Notes: generated by a model from the sequence alone, not told the origin. DNA of 7,176 nucleotides from an uncultured Clostridia bacterium (GCA_946402595.1 CAMIWY010000069.1:1-7176); one strand, 5' to 3'. Numbered from the stretch's first letter, positions 1-5,896 are shown. A program made the numbers and translations.

Positions 1-92
1 CAGACAGACAGGGAATATCAGTATACAATGATGATGTGAAAATCGTATTTTTTGAGATAAAGCGTGAAAAGCCGTCAAAAAGCCGAACATAA
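1..92 (+). CDS. Possible C-terminal tail of an upstream gene (partial)
   Basis: Reading codons from base 3, the frame is open from the left edge to a TAA at 90-92, giving about 29 residues that end in a charged tail (VKIVFFEIKREKPSKSRT). The alternating hydrophobic and charged pattern could be a protein C-terminus, and the next gene starts on the same strand after a spacer of about 100 bases. The piece is too short to assign to a family. The opposite strand is also open across the same bases (from an ATG at 90-88 leftwards) but has no ribosome binding site. Chance openness in AT-rich DNA cannot be excluded. Confidence 0.3.
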   Translation, partial: DRQGISVYNDDVKIVFFEIKREKPSKSRT

Positions 93-164
93 AATTGTAA
101 AAAAGAAGAGTTGTTCAATTGAAAAACAGGGCGGAAGAGCCCGCGAAAGTTGTGCGGGGAATGA

Positions 165-192
165 TTGACTCGCTTGTATATTGTGGTAATAT
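165..192 (+). promoter_or_regulatory. Putative sigma-A type promoter of selD, abutting the start codon
   Basis: TTGACT (165-170) is followed after 16 bases by TAATAT (187-192). A TG at 184-185, one base ahead of the hexamer, makes an extended -10. Both hexamers are close to the housekeeping consensus. The expected transcription start, 6-8 bases past the -10, falls at about 198-200, on the ATG at 199. If real, the selD message would be leaderless or nearly so. This is inferred from motif matches only; no transcript evidence is available. Confidence 0.5.
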
Positions 193-198
193 TTACTC

Positions 199-1464
199 AT
201 GAGCAAGAAAATAGATGATGAAAAATTAAGAGAAGCGAAGGCTAAGCTTGCGTGCCATATCGAGCCGCCTAAAGGCAGTGCATATGCAGAAATGCTCGCT
301 AAGAGCGGGCTTGCTTCTGATGTTCCGGCAAGAGAGGAAGTATCGGTAAGCGATGCTTCGTGCGGAGGAGCATCCTGCAATACATCCGATATGCCGGCGC
401 AGGGAGAGAAGATACGCCTGACCGAGATGACCAGCGCCGGTGGATGAGGCGCCAAAATAGGACCGGGAGTCCTGTCTGATATACTATCGGGTCTGCCTAA
501 GATCAGTGACCCGAGGATCCTGGTAGGATTCGAGAGCAGCGATGATGCCTGTGTATACAAGGTGTCTGATGATGTAGCTCTCATCAACACGGTGGATTTC
601 TTCCCGCCTATTGTTGATGATCCGTACATGTTCGGACAGATAGCCGCTGCGAACTCGCTCAGCGATGTCTATGCCATGGGCGGAGAGCCAAAGCTCGCCA
701 TGAACCTGCTGACATTCCCTAATAATAAGCTGCCGCTTGATGTGGTCAAAGCTATTCTTGAAGGCGGAAATGATAAGGTCAATGAAGCAGGTGCGACGAT
801 CGTCGGCGGGCACAGCATCGACGACAAAGAGCCGAAGTACGGACTGTCCGTGACCGGTTTTGCACATCCTGATGATATCCTCAGCAACAGTGCATGTGAG
901 GGAGACCTGCTGGTCATAACCAAGAAGATCGGTACAGGTATCCTGACAACCGCAGCCAAGGTGGATCTCCTGACAGATGAAGAAAATGCCGAGATGGAGG
1001 CAACCATGGCATTCCTGAACAGATATGCATGGGAGGCCATGAAGGGCGTGAAGGTCGACGGATGTACAGATATTACCGGATTCGGTCTGATCGGCCATGC
1101 AGCTGAGATGGCCCGTGCGGGTAATGTCACTCTCGAGCTGTACAGCCATAAGGTGCCTGTATTCCCTAAGGCCATCGAGATGGCGACAATGGGTATCATT
1201 CCTGCCGGCGCATACAGGAACAGGGAATACACAGAAAGTGAAGTCATGGAGTTCCTCTCCAAGGACCCTATGCGTGACGCAATGCTGAGAGCAAGACTCG
1301 ACTGTCTGTACGATCCTCAGTCCTCAGGAGGACTTCTCATAGCCGTTAAGGAAAAAGAGCTCCCGAGACTTATTGAACAGCTCGGTGAAAAAGGATGCGA
1401 GACAGATGTGATCGGGGCATTCAAGCAGAAGAAGGGAAAATTCTCAATAGAGATCCACGACTGA
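199..1464 (+). CDS. selD: Selenide, water dikinase SelD (selenophosphate synthetase), selenocysteine-containing, in-frame TGA at 445-447
   Basis: SelD makes selenophosphate from selenide and ATP in the cytoplasm; selenophosphate is the selenium donor for selenocysteine and selenouridine synthesis. The frame runs 421 codons with one internal TGA (codon 83) and continues in the same frame to TGA 1462-1464. Around it the protein reads TSAGG-U-GAKIGPG, the SelD active-site signature with Sec in place of Cys17 of the E. coli enzyme; K86 matches E. coli K20. Recalled alignment puts the metal/ATP aspartates at D116, D133, D156 and D291. An AIRS N-domain follows (GGEPKLAM 161-168, VGGHSIDD 202-209), then an AIRS C-domain (DITGFGLIGH from 291; YDPQSSGG near the end). 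From Sec onward the length is normal. About 66 residues ahead of the usual start are extra, including CGGASC. The ATG at 199 has no good Shine-Dalgarno; a TAA at 187-189 limits the frame. The ATG at 391 would give a conventional N-terminus, but its nearest purine-rich site (GGAGGAG, 363-369) is 21 bases away. Function is confident; the exact start is not. Confidence 0.93.
448..475 (+). promoter_or_regulatory. Bacterial SECIS-like hairpin directing selenocysteine at the UGA 445-447
   Basis: Immediately after the TGA, AGGAC (459-463) pairs with GTCCT (469-473), with loop CGGGA (464-468). A T-G wobble and an A-T pair (458/474 and 457/475) extend the stem to 7 bp. The loop begins 16 bases after the UGA and has G as its second base. 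As I recall it, the bacterial SECIS model requires a small G-containing loop about 16-37 bases downstream of UGA; this fits at the short end. The hairpin lies within the coding sequence for IGPGVLS, so coding and structural constraints overlap. SelB would be the expected ligand, but selB is not in the window. Confidence 0.75.
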
Positions 1465-1490
1465 TACTGACCTGTAACTGAAAAGAACAT

Positions 1491-1529
1491 AAAAAACAGC
1501 ATGGAGCCGTAAATGGTTCCATGCTGTTT
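1491..1529. terminator. Bidirectional intrinsic terminator between selD and the convergent lysR gene
   Basis: Bases 1494-1508 pair with 1515-1529 in a 15-bp stem with a single G-T wobble (1506/1517) and a 6-base loop (GTAAAT). On the minus strand the stem runs into six T residues (complement of A 1491-1496), a good terminator for the lysR-end cluster. On the plus strand the stem ends in TTT and continues GATTC, so termination of selD is plausible but weaker. The hairpin sits between the selD stop (1464) and the lysR stop (1542), as expected for convergent genes sharing a terminator. Confidence 0.85.
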
Positions 1530-1541
1530 GATTCTGTAGGG

Positions 1542-2429
1542 TTATCTGACCTGCAGATGGGTCCTGACATATTCTGCGAAAGCCTCTGCTGCAGGTGACA
1601 GTGAGCTGCTCTTCAGTGTGATCATGTAGAATGACCGCGTCTCATCAAAGTCGTCGATCTCTATTATGCGCGTACGGCTTCCGATATGGGAAGCGACCTG
1701 CTCGGATATGATGGCGACGCCGAGTCCTGCCTCGACAGCACGGATGACTGAATCCATGTCATCGAAAAGGGCAGCTACCTCGAATATCTCCTTGTCATAG
1801 CCCATGGAAACAGCCGCGTTCTCAAAGGATTTGCGTGTGGCTGAGCCTGTTTCGCGCCAGATAAAAGGATAGGTGACAGCCTCAGACATAGTGATCCTGT
1901 CCTGTATGTCGTAGGAGGCAGGTGCTATCATAACGACCTTGTCAGTAAAGACTTTAAGTGAGTCAAGCCCTCCGCCTGCTGGCTCATCTCCGATGAAGCC
2001 TATCTCGCCGCGGCGTTCAGTGATGTTGTCGATAACAGTCTGGGTATCAGAAGAAGATACATAATACTGGATCCCGCTGTGTTCCGTCCGGAAACCTGCA
2101 AGCAGTTCCGGAAGGAATGTGACTGCAGGAATCGAAGAACTCTGGATCTCGAGTATCCCTTCAACTCTGTCGCTGCTGTTATCAAGCGCATCGAAAGCCT
2201 GGGCTCTCGCATTGATCATCTCTACTGCGTATTTGTAGAATTTGGCGCCCTGAGGTGTCATTTCCACAGCACGGCTCTTGCGGTCAAGAAGCTTGACTCC
2301 GAGCTCTTTTTCAAGATTGCGGATGTGCGTGCTGATAGTGGGCTGGGTGAAGAAAGTCGCATCTGCGGCTTTGCTGAAGCTCTTGTATCTTACGACGTTG
2401 ACGAAAGCTTCTATCTGTTTGAAATCCAT
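1542..2429 (-). CDS. LysR-family transcriptional regulator, selenium-metabolism-associated type
   Basis: This 295-residue protein has the length and layout of LysR-type regulators. The N-terminal winged helix-turn-helix (residues 1-60) includes the typical AADATFFTQPTISTHIRNLE segment and a GVKLLDR turn. A periplasmic-binding-like effector domain (about 90-290) follows, containing GEIGFIGDE and AGLGVAIISE. The opening MDFKQIEAFVNVV..KSFSKAAD strongly resembles the LysR subfamily often found beside selD and other selenium genes in Clostridia, and selD lies convergently next door. The effector is unknown; a selenium or sulfur metabolite would be a guess. Start at 2429: AGGAGGAG lies 7 bases upstream and overlaps the stop of the preceding ACT gene, so the two are probably co-transcribed and may be translationally coupled. 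The stop is TAA. LysR family membership is certain; the selenium role is inference from resemblance and context. Confidence 0.9.
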   Translation of the reverse strand: MDFKQIEAFVNVVRYKSFSKAADATFFTQPTISTHIRNLEKELGVKLLDRKSRAVEMTPQGAKFYKYAVEMINARAQAFDALDNSSDRVEGILEIQSSSIPAVTFLPELLAGFRTEHSGIQYYVSSSDTQTVIDNITERRGEIGFIGDEPAGGGLDSLKVFTDKVVMIAPASYDIQDRITMSEAVTYPFIWRETGSATRKSFENAAVSMGYDKEIFEVAALFDDMDSVIRAVEAGLGVAIISEQVASHIGSRTRIIEIDDFDETRSFYMITLKSSSLSPAAEAFAEYVRTHLQVR

Positions 2430-2436
2430 TAAAAAA

Positions 2437-2445
2437 CTCCTCCTA
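2437..2445 (-). promoter_or_regulatory. lysR ribosome binding site overlapping the ACT-gene stop codon
   Basis: On the minus strand the bases read TAGGAGGAG. The TAG is the stop of the HTH-ACT gene, and AGGAGGAG is a near-perfect Shine-Dalgarno placed 7 bases before the lysR ATG. Ribosomes finishing the ACT protein would therefore cover the lysR initiation site. This supports a shared transcript and fixes the lysR start. Confidence 0.85.
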
Positions 2446-2880
2446 ATCCATACCCAGAAGCTGTACTTTGGATACTCCTGGAATATTGCTGATATCTCTG
2501 ATCATATCGTCCAGAGCACCGGCATCCTCACCAAGCTCGAGCGTGATAACAACGTTGGCCTTGGCGTCTACGGGAGGATTCTGAGTGATTGTCCAGACAC
2601 TGTAATCGTAGCCGGAGATGACTCCGATAACGGTTGACAGAATACCTACTTTGTGGCTGATCATCATGCTGATGATAGCGTGGCGGCCCATTGAGACTGT
2701 GCTTATGTTTCTCACCAGGTCCTTGTACTTATAGTAAGTACTGCGTGATATTCCGACCATTTTTACTGCTTCGCTGACATCTCTGGCCTGTCCGTCATCC
2801 AGCAGTTCTCTGGCCTGGACGACCTTTTCGAAATACGGAGGCAATAATGCTTTGTCTACGATCAAGTATTTGCTTTGCAT
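2443..2880 (-). CDS. HTH-ACT domain regulator, PheB/ThrR-like (UPF0735 family)
   Basis: This 145-residue cytoplasmic protein has two parts. Residues 33-55 form a helix-turn-helix-like segment (DVSEAVKMVGISRSTYYKYK). Residues about 70-143 form an ACT domain (ISHKVGILSTVIGVI, a glycine/hydrophobic ACT helix, then IPGVSKVQLL). ACT domains bind amino acids. The layout and length match the PheB/UPF0735 family. I recall a Bacillus subtilis member, ThrR, described as a DNA-binding regulator of hom and thrCB, but I am not certain of the gene synonymy. Its place directly after thrC and near hom fits such a role. I chose the ATG at 2880 because it gives the usual family length and opening (YLIVDKALLPPYFEKV); AAAGG lies 11 bases upstream, a loose fit. 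An in-frame ATG at 2931 would add 17 unlikely residues and has no ribosome site. It lies 115 bases after thrC and 13 before lysR. Confidence 0.85.
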   Translation of the reverse strand: MQSKYLIVDKALLPPYFEKVVQARELLDDGQARDVSEAVKMVGISRSTYYKYKDLVRNISTVSMGRHAIISMMISHKVGILSTVIGVISGYDYSVWTITQNPPVDAKANVVITLELGEDAGALDDMIRDISNIPGVSKVQLLGMD

Positions 2881-2928
2881 AGTAATGATAACCTTTATTA
2901 TTAGATTTTTCAATAATGGACAGGAGGG

Positions 2929-2949
2929 CAACTGTTAACAATTGTTTAA
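2929..2949. promoter_or_regulatory. Overlapping palindromes in the thrC/ACT-gene spacer, possible operator
   Basis: The 115-base spacer 2881-2995 has no gene. Within it, CAACTGTTAACAATTG (2929-2944) is a 14-of-16 palindrome centred on GTTAAC. Overlapping it, AACAATTGTT (2937-2946) is a perfect 10-bp palindrome flanked by TTA and TAA-like sequence. The site lies about 50 bases upstream of the ACT-gene start, where an operator or internal promoter could act. I found no convincing terminator after thrC and no convincing -35/-10 pair for the ACT gene. AT-rich DNA yields such palindromes by chance fairly often. Confidence 0.3.
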
Positions 2950-2995
2950 TGCAATATGTATCTCAGTTTAACTCAGGTGCCGCCGGCTGCCGGTC

Positions 2996-4477
2996 TTATT
3001 TTGATTTTCCGATCACATAGTCCTTCATGTCAGAGATCTCGATGACATCCCCGTGCCTTACTTCGCGCGAGAAGATCCCGGCAAGGCCTTCAGGTACAGG
3101 TGCGCCTGTGACCTCATGGACTCTGTTCATGTTGGCTTCGTCACTTTCCGAGACATCCTCGCCGAGAGCTTCAAGGACTGCACGTGAGAACTTGTACGGG
3201 GAAGCAGTCGACAGAACGACGGATGCTGCACCGTGCTCAGCTGCTCCGGAAGCGATATGCCCGGCATCCAGTTTCTCCATGCATGCCCATGCTATTGAGG
3301 TGTGAGTATCCATCAGATAGTGTTCCTTATTGAAAACGTTCCTGATAGCTGCTGCGCCTTCATCATCATCAGCACAGACTCCGGCGAATACCGAAGTGAT
3401 CTCAGCGAGCTCTTCAGCAGTGATCTGATACTCTCCGCTTTCTGAAAGTGCTTTCATGTATTCAGCTGTGTGCTCAGCGCCGCAAACGTAGTACAGCAGT
3501 CTTTCGAGGTTGCTGGAGACCAGGATGTCCATGGAAGGCGAAGTGGTCTTGTGGAACGGTCTCTTTCTGTTATAGTGTCCTGTCTCAAGGAACTCTGTCA
3601 GTACATCATTGCGGTTGGATGCGCATACGAGTCTTCCGACAGGCAGTCCCATCTTAAGAGCAAAATATCCGGCCATGATGTCGCCGAAGTTGCCGGTAGG
3701 GACGATGTAGTCCACCTTGTCTCCGTCGCTGATCTCACCTGCGGCAAGAAGCTGGCTGTATGCGGCAAAGTAATATACGACCTGCGGTACAAGTCTTCCT
3801 ATATTGATGGAGTTGGCGCTTGAGAGCGAAACTCCGTCTACAGGATTCGGGATCTCACGGAAGAGTGCCTTGACTCCGGTCTGAGCATCGTCGAAGTTGC
3901 CGCGGATAGCACATGCGCAGGTGTTTGAACCAGGCGCTGTTACCATCTGGAGACGCTGGGTCTCGGATACTCCGCCGTGCGGGTAGAAGACCACGATCCT
4001 TGTCCCCGGTACGTCGCTGAATCCGCAGAGGGCAGCGCTGCCGGTGTCTCCTGATGTTGCTGTGAGGATCATGATCTCATCCGTGAAATCATTCATGTCG
4101 CGTGCAGCAGTCAGCAGGTTAGGAAGAGCTGAAAGGGCTACATCCTTGAATGCGGAGGTAGGGCCGTGATACAGCTCGAGAACGTGGCTGCCGCCGACTT
4201 TTACTACAGGGGTTATCTCAGGTGCTGAGAATTTTCCCTCATAACTTCTTGTTACGAGCTCATCTATGAGAGCTTCACCATAGTCAGGGAAGAAGATGTT
4301 CCATACGGCTTTGGCCATTCCGCGGAAATCCCTGCTGATGATATCGTGGTAGTCGCATCTGATGTCTTCAAGATGCTCAGGTATATACAGCCCTCCGTCA
4401 GGAGCCTGACCGCTGAGTATGGCGCGGCTTGAGCTTACCTTGTGGGATGGGTTTCTGGTGCTTATATAGTTGATCAT
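2996..4477 (-). CDS. thrC: Threonine synthase
   Basis: A PLP enzyme that converts O-phosphohomoserine to threonine and phosphate, the last step of threonine synthesis. The 493 residues match the long threonine synthase class (E. coli/yeast-like, with an N-terminal segment opening MINYISTRNPSHKVSSSRAI.) Seen in order: DGGLYIP (27-33); HGPTSAFKDVAL (104-115), where K111 is the expected PLP Schiff-base lysine; LTATSGDTGSAAL (138-150), the phosphate-binding loop; SSANSINIGRLVPQ (219-232); and PTGNFGDIMAGY (260-271). No motif is missing and both ends look complete. The start at 4477 has AGAGGA 7 bases upstream. It is first in a minus-strand set with the HTH-ACT and LysR genes and is divergent from hom. 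Co-regulation with hom by the adjacent ACT protein is plausible but unproven. Confidence 0.96.
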   Translation of the reverse strand: MINYISTRNPSHKVSSSRAILSGQAPDGGLYIPEHLEDIRCDYHDIISRDFRGMAKAVWNIFFPDYGEALIDELVTRSYEGKFSAPEITPVVKVGGSHVLELYHGPTSAFKDVALSALPNLLTAARDMNDFTDEIMILTATSGDTGSAALCGFSDVPGTRIVVFYPHGGVSETQRLQMVTAPGSNTCACAIRGNFDDAQTGVKALFREIPNPVDGVSLSSANSINIGRLVPQVVYYFAAYSQLLAAGEISDGDKVDYIVPTGNFGDIMAGYFALKMGLPVGRLVCASNRNDVLTEFLETGHYNRKRPFHKTTSPSMDILVSSNLERLLYYVCGAEHTAEYMKALSESGEYQITAEELAEITSVFAGVCADDDEGAAAIRNVFNKEHYLMDTHTSIAWACMEKLDAGHIASGAAEHGAASVVLSTASPYKFSRAVLEALGEDVSESDEANMNRVHEVTGAPVPEGLAGIFSREVRHGDVIEISDMKDYVIGKSK

Positions 4478-4516
4478 AATGCGGTCCTCTCTTGTTGTTG
4501 AAAATTGTCCGCAATT

Positions 4517-4545
4517 ATGTTACATTATTTCTGCGTCAAAGACAA
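4517..4545 (-). promoter_or_regulatory. Tentative promoter of thrC
   Basis: On the minus strand TTGTCT (4545-4540) is followed after 17 bases by TAACAT (4522-4517). Each hexamer matches 4 of 6 consensus bases. The predicted start near 4510 would leave a leader of about 33 bases containing the AGAGGA ribosome site. An alternative -35, TTGACG (4539-4534), lies inside the same stretch but lacks a well-spaced -10. The match is weak and supported mainly by position. Confidence 0.3.
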
Positions 4546-4559
4546 GTGTTTTCGTATCA

Positions 4560-4584
4560 CGGACACTGCCATAAGCCTTGTCCG
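4560..4584. promoter_or_regulatory. Inverted repeat CGGACA-N13-TGTCCG in the thrC-hom spacer
   Basis: CGGACA (4560-4565) and TGTCCG (4579-4584) are exact inverted copies 13 bases apart. A further TTGTCCGCA (4505-4513) repeats exactly at 4578-4586. The hexamer therefore occurs three times in 80 bases of a spacer shared by two threonine genes, twice in one orientation and once in the other. These GC-containing motifs stand out in AT-rich surroundings and may be regulator half-sites. The regulator is unknown; the adjacent HTH-ACT protein is a natural candidate. Confidence 0.4.
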
Positions 4585-4619
4585 CAGTCAACGGAAAATG
4601 AAAAAATTTTTCGAAATTG

Positions 4620-4637
4620 TTTGTGATTATTCACAAA
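4620..4637. promoter_or_regulatory. Perfect palindrome upstream of hom, candidate operator
   Basis: TTTGTGA-TTAT-TCACAAA is an 18-bp site with exact 7-bp arms. It resembles Crp/Fnr and Rex sites in its TGTGA/TCACA arms, but its spacer of 4 is two bases shorter than in either. A weak promoter-like pair, TTGTTT (4617-4622) and TATTCG (4640-4645, spacer 17), would place the palindrome exactly between -35 and -10, the classic position for a repressor. That -10 matches only 3 of 6 bases, so the promoter is doubtful; the palindrome itself is clear. Confidence 0.5.
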
Positions 4638-4720
4638 AATATTCGGGGCGCACTGTCGCAAAAACACAAAAGAAGCGGATTGCTTTTCTAAAAGTACAAA
4701 ATATATTCGGAGGTAAAAGT

Positions 4721-5884
4721 ATGAAGATCGCCATTATGGGATTCGGAACAGTCGGAAGCGGAGCATATGATGTTGCAATGGCTGCCGGCGGCATCGAGGT
4801 GGTAAAGATCCTCGATCTGGTAGTGAGGAAGGGCTATGAGGATATAGCAGACCGTTTTACACAGGATCTTACAGAAATTACCGGTGATCCTGAGATAGAA
4901 CTCGTTGTTGAGGCTATGGGCGGTGTCGATACACCGAGAAAGTTCGTGCTCGAATGCCTCAAGGCAGGCAAGAGTGTCGTAACACCTAACAAGAATCTCA
5001 TCAGCGCATGCTACGGCGAGCTGATGCAGACTGCTAAGGAAAACGGGGCAGAGCTGAGGTTCACTCCTGCGGCAGGAGGCGGCATCCCGTGGCTGTACAG
5101 CCTTCTCAGGACAAGAAGAACAGACATCATCCGGGAAGTAAGAGGCATCGTCAACGGTACCTGCAATTTCATACTCGATGCGATGTATGACAGCGGAGCT
5201 GATTTTGATGAAATGCTTCAGACTGCCAAGGAGCTCGGCTATGCAGAGGCTAATCCGGCTGCAGACATTGAGGGGACAGACACTCTGAGAAAGACTGTGA
5301 TCTCTTCGAACCTCGCATTCGGAACCGTAATAGAGGAAGCTGACGTGCCTTGCTACGGCATCGATACTATCACAGCTGCTGACGTTGCTTATCTGAAGGA
5401 AACGGGCCGCGTCTGCAAGCTGATGATGAATTCGAGGAAGGAAGGCGACGTCATCACCGCTTATGTGGAGCCGGTCGCATTCCCTGCAACAAGCCTTGAG
5501 GCCAACGTGAAGACCAACAACAACCTGATCACACTTGTGGGAGACAAGGTCGGCACTCTGAGCTTCTACGGACAGGGTGCCGGCAAAATGCCTACCGGCG
5601 AGTCGGTGATCCAGGATGTTCTCGACATAAGAGACGGAAGGGTGCTCCCGATCCCTCCGGCAGATGCAGAGTGCAGAGTTGACAACGATGCCGCGGTTCA
5701 CAGATACTATATCAGGCACAACAGAATGTGCGAGCACATCGAGCCGATGATAGACACATACGAAGAGAAGGACGGCATTTTCTACTGCATTTCGAAACCT
5801 GTTTCCGTAACAGAGATGCATAAGATAGGACAGCACCGCAAAGAAAAGGGCAAGCCGATGTTCTTCGCGGCGCTTGCAGAATAG
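4721..5884 (+). CDS. hom: Homoserine dehydrogenase, short form without a complete ACT domain
   Basis: Reduces aspartate 4-semialdehyde to homoserine with NAD(P)H, the branch-point step toward threonine and methionine. Seen in 387 residues: a Rossmann nucleotide loop MGFGTVGSG (6-14); VVEAMGG (62-68); TPNKNLIS (88-95); GGGIPWLYSLLR (119-130); GIVNGTCNFIL (142-152); the substrate-site segment AKELGYAEANPAADIEG (169-185), followed by K191; and YGQGAGKMPTGESV (283-296). Family enzymes with a C-terminal ACT domain are usually about 420-440 residues. Here the tail (about 316-387) has only an ACT-like first strand (RYYIRH), then a short segment ending KPMFFAALAE. Threonine feedback through a normal ACT domain is therefore doubtful. 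The start at 4721 is set by GGAGG (4709-4713), 7 bases upstream, and by the immediate Rossmann fold. The frame is open upstream to 4505, but that stretch is not protein-like. The stop overlaps the ribosome site of the aspartate kinase gene. Confidence 0.95.
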   Translation: MKIAIMGFGTVGSGAYDVAMAAGGIEVVKILDLVVRKGYEDIADRFTQDLTEITGDPEIELVVEAMGGVDTPRKFVLECLKAGKSVVTPNKNLISACYGELMQTAKENGAELRFTPAAGGGIPWLYSLLRTRRTDIIREVRGIVNGTCNFILDAMYDSGADFDEMLQTAKELGYAEANPAADIEGTDTLRKTVISSNLAFGTVIEEADVPCYGIDTITAADVAYLKETGRVCKLMMNSRKEGDVITAYVEPVAFPATSLEANVKTNNNLITLVGDKVGTLSFYGQGAGKMPTGESVIQDVLDIRDGRVLPIPPADAECRVDNDAAVHRYYIRHNRMCEHIEPMIDTYEEKDGIFYCISKPVSVTEMHKIGQHRKEKGKPMFFAALAE

Positions 5885-5896
5885 GAGGGGCAGCTG

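Noticed and set aside
67..85. Direct repeat AAAAGCCG at 67-74 and 78-85
   Set aside because: Only two short copies 11 bases apart in AT-rich sequence; likely chance.
129..158. Two mutually exclusive small hairpins (GGGC/GCCC at 129-142 and CCCGC/GCGGG at 140-158) ahead of selD
   Set aside because: Stems of 4-5 bp with no T-run; they lie upstream of the predicted promoter, so a riboswitch or terminator role is not supported.
199..447. Stand-alone 82-residue protein ending at TGA 447
   Set aside because: The frame continues past the TGA straight into SelD at the known Sec position with a SECIS-like hairpin, so this is the N-terminus of selD.
562..1464. SelD starting at GTG 562
   Set aside because: It would lack the catalytic Sec, K86 and D116, has no ribosome binding site, and is an artefact of reading TGA as stop.
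2881..2931. Earlier ATG (2931) for the HTH-ACT protein
   Set aside because: It adds 17 residues absent from the family as I know it, lacks a ribosome site and overlaps a palindrome.
4478..4500. T-box-like core (GAGGACCGCA on the minus strand) upstream of thrC
   Set aside because: Only a partial resemblance to the T-box sequence; it is the ribosome binding site region, and the leader is too short for a specifier stem, antiterminator and terminator.
4505..4720. 72-residue N-terminal extension of homoserine dehydrogenase from TTG 4505
   Set aside because: The frame is open but the composition is not protein-like, it lies in an AT-rich spacer with palindromes, and a clear GGAGG site fixes the start at 4721 just before the Rossmann fold.
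4688..5836. 382-codon open frame antisense to hom
   Set aside because: The plus strand carries a full set of homoserine dehydrogenase motifs; the antisense frame shows no recognisable family and has no ribosome site context.
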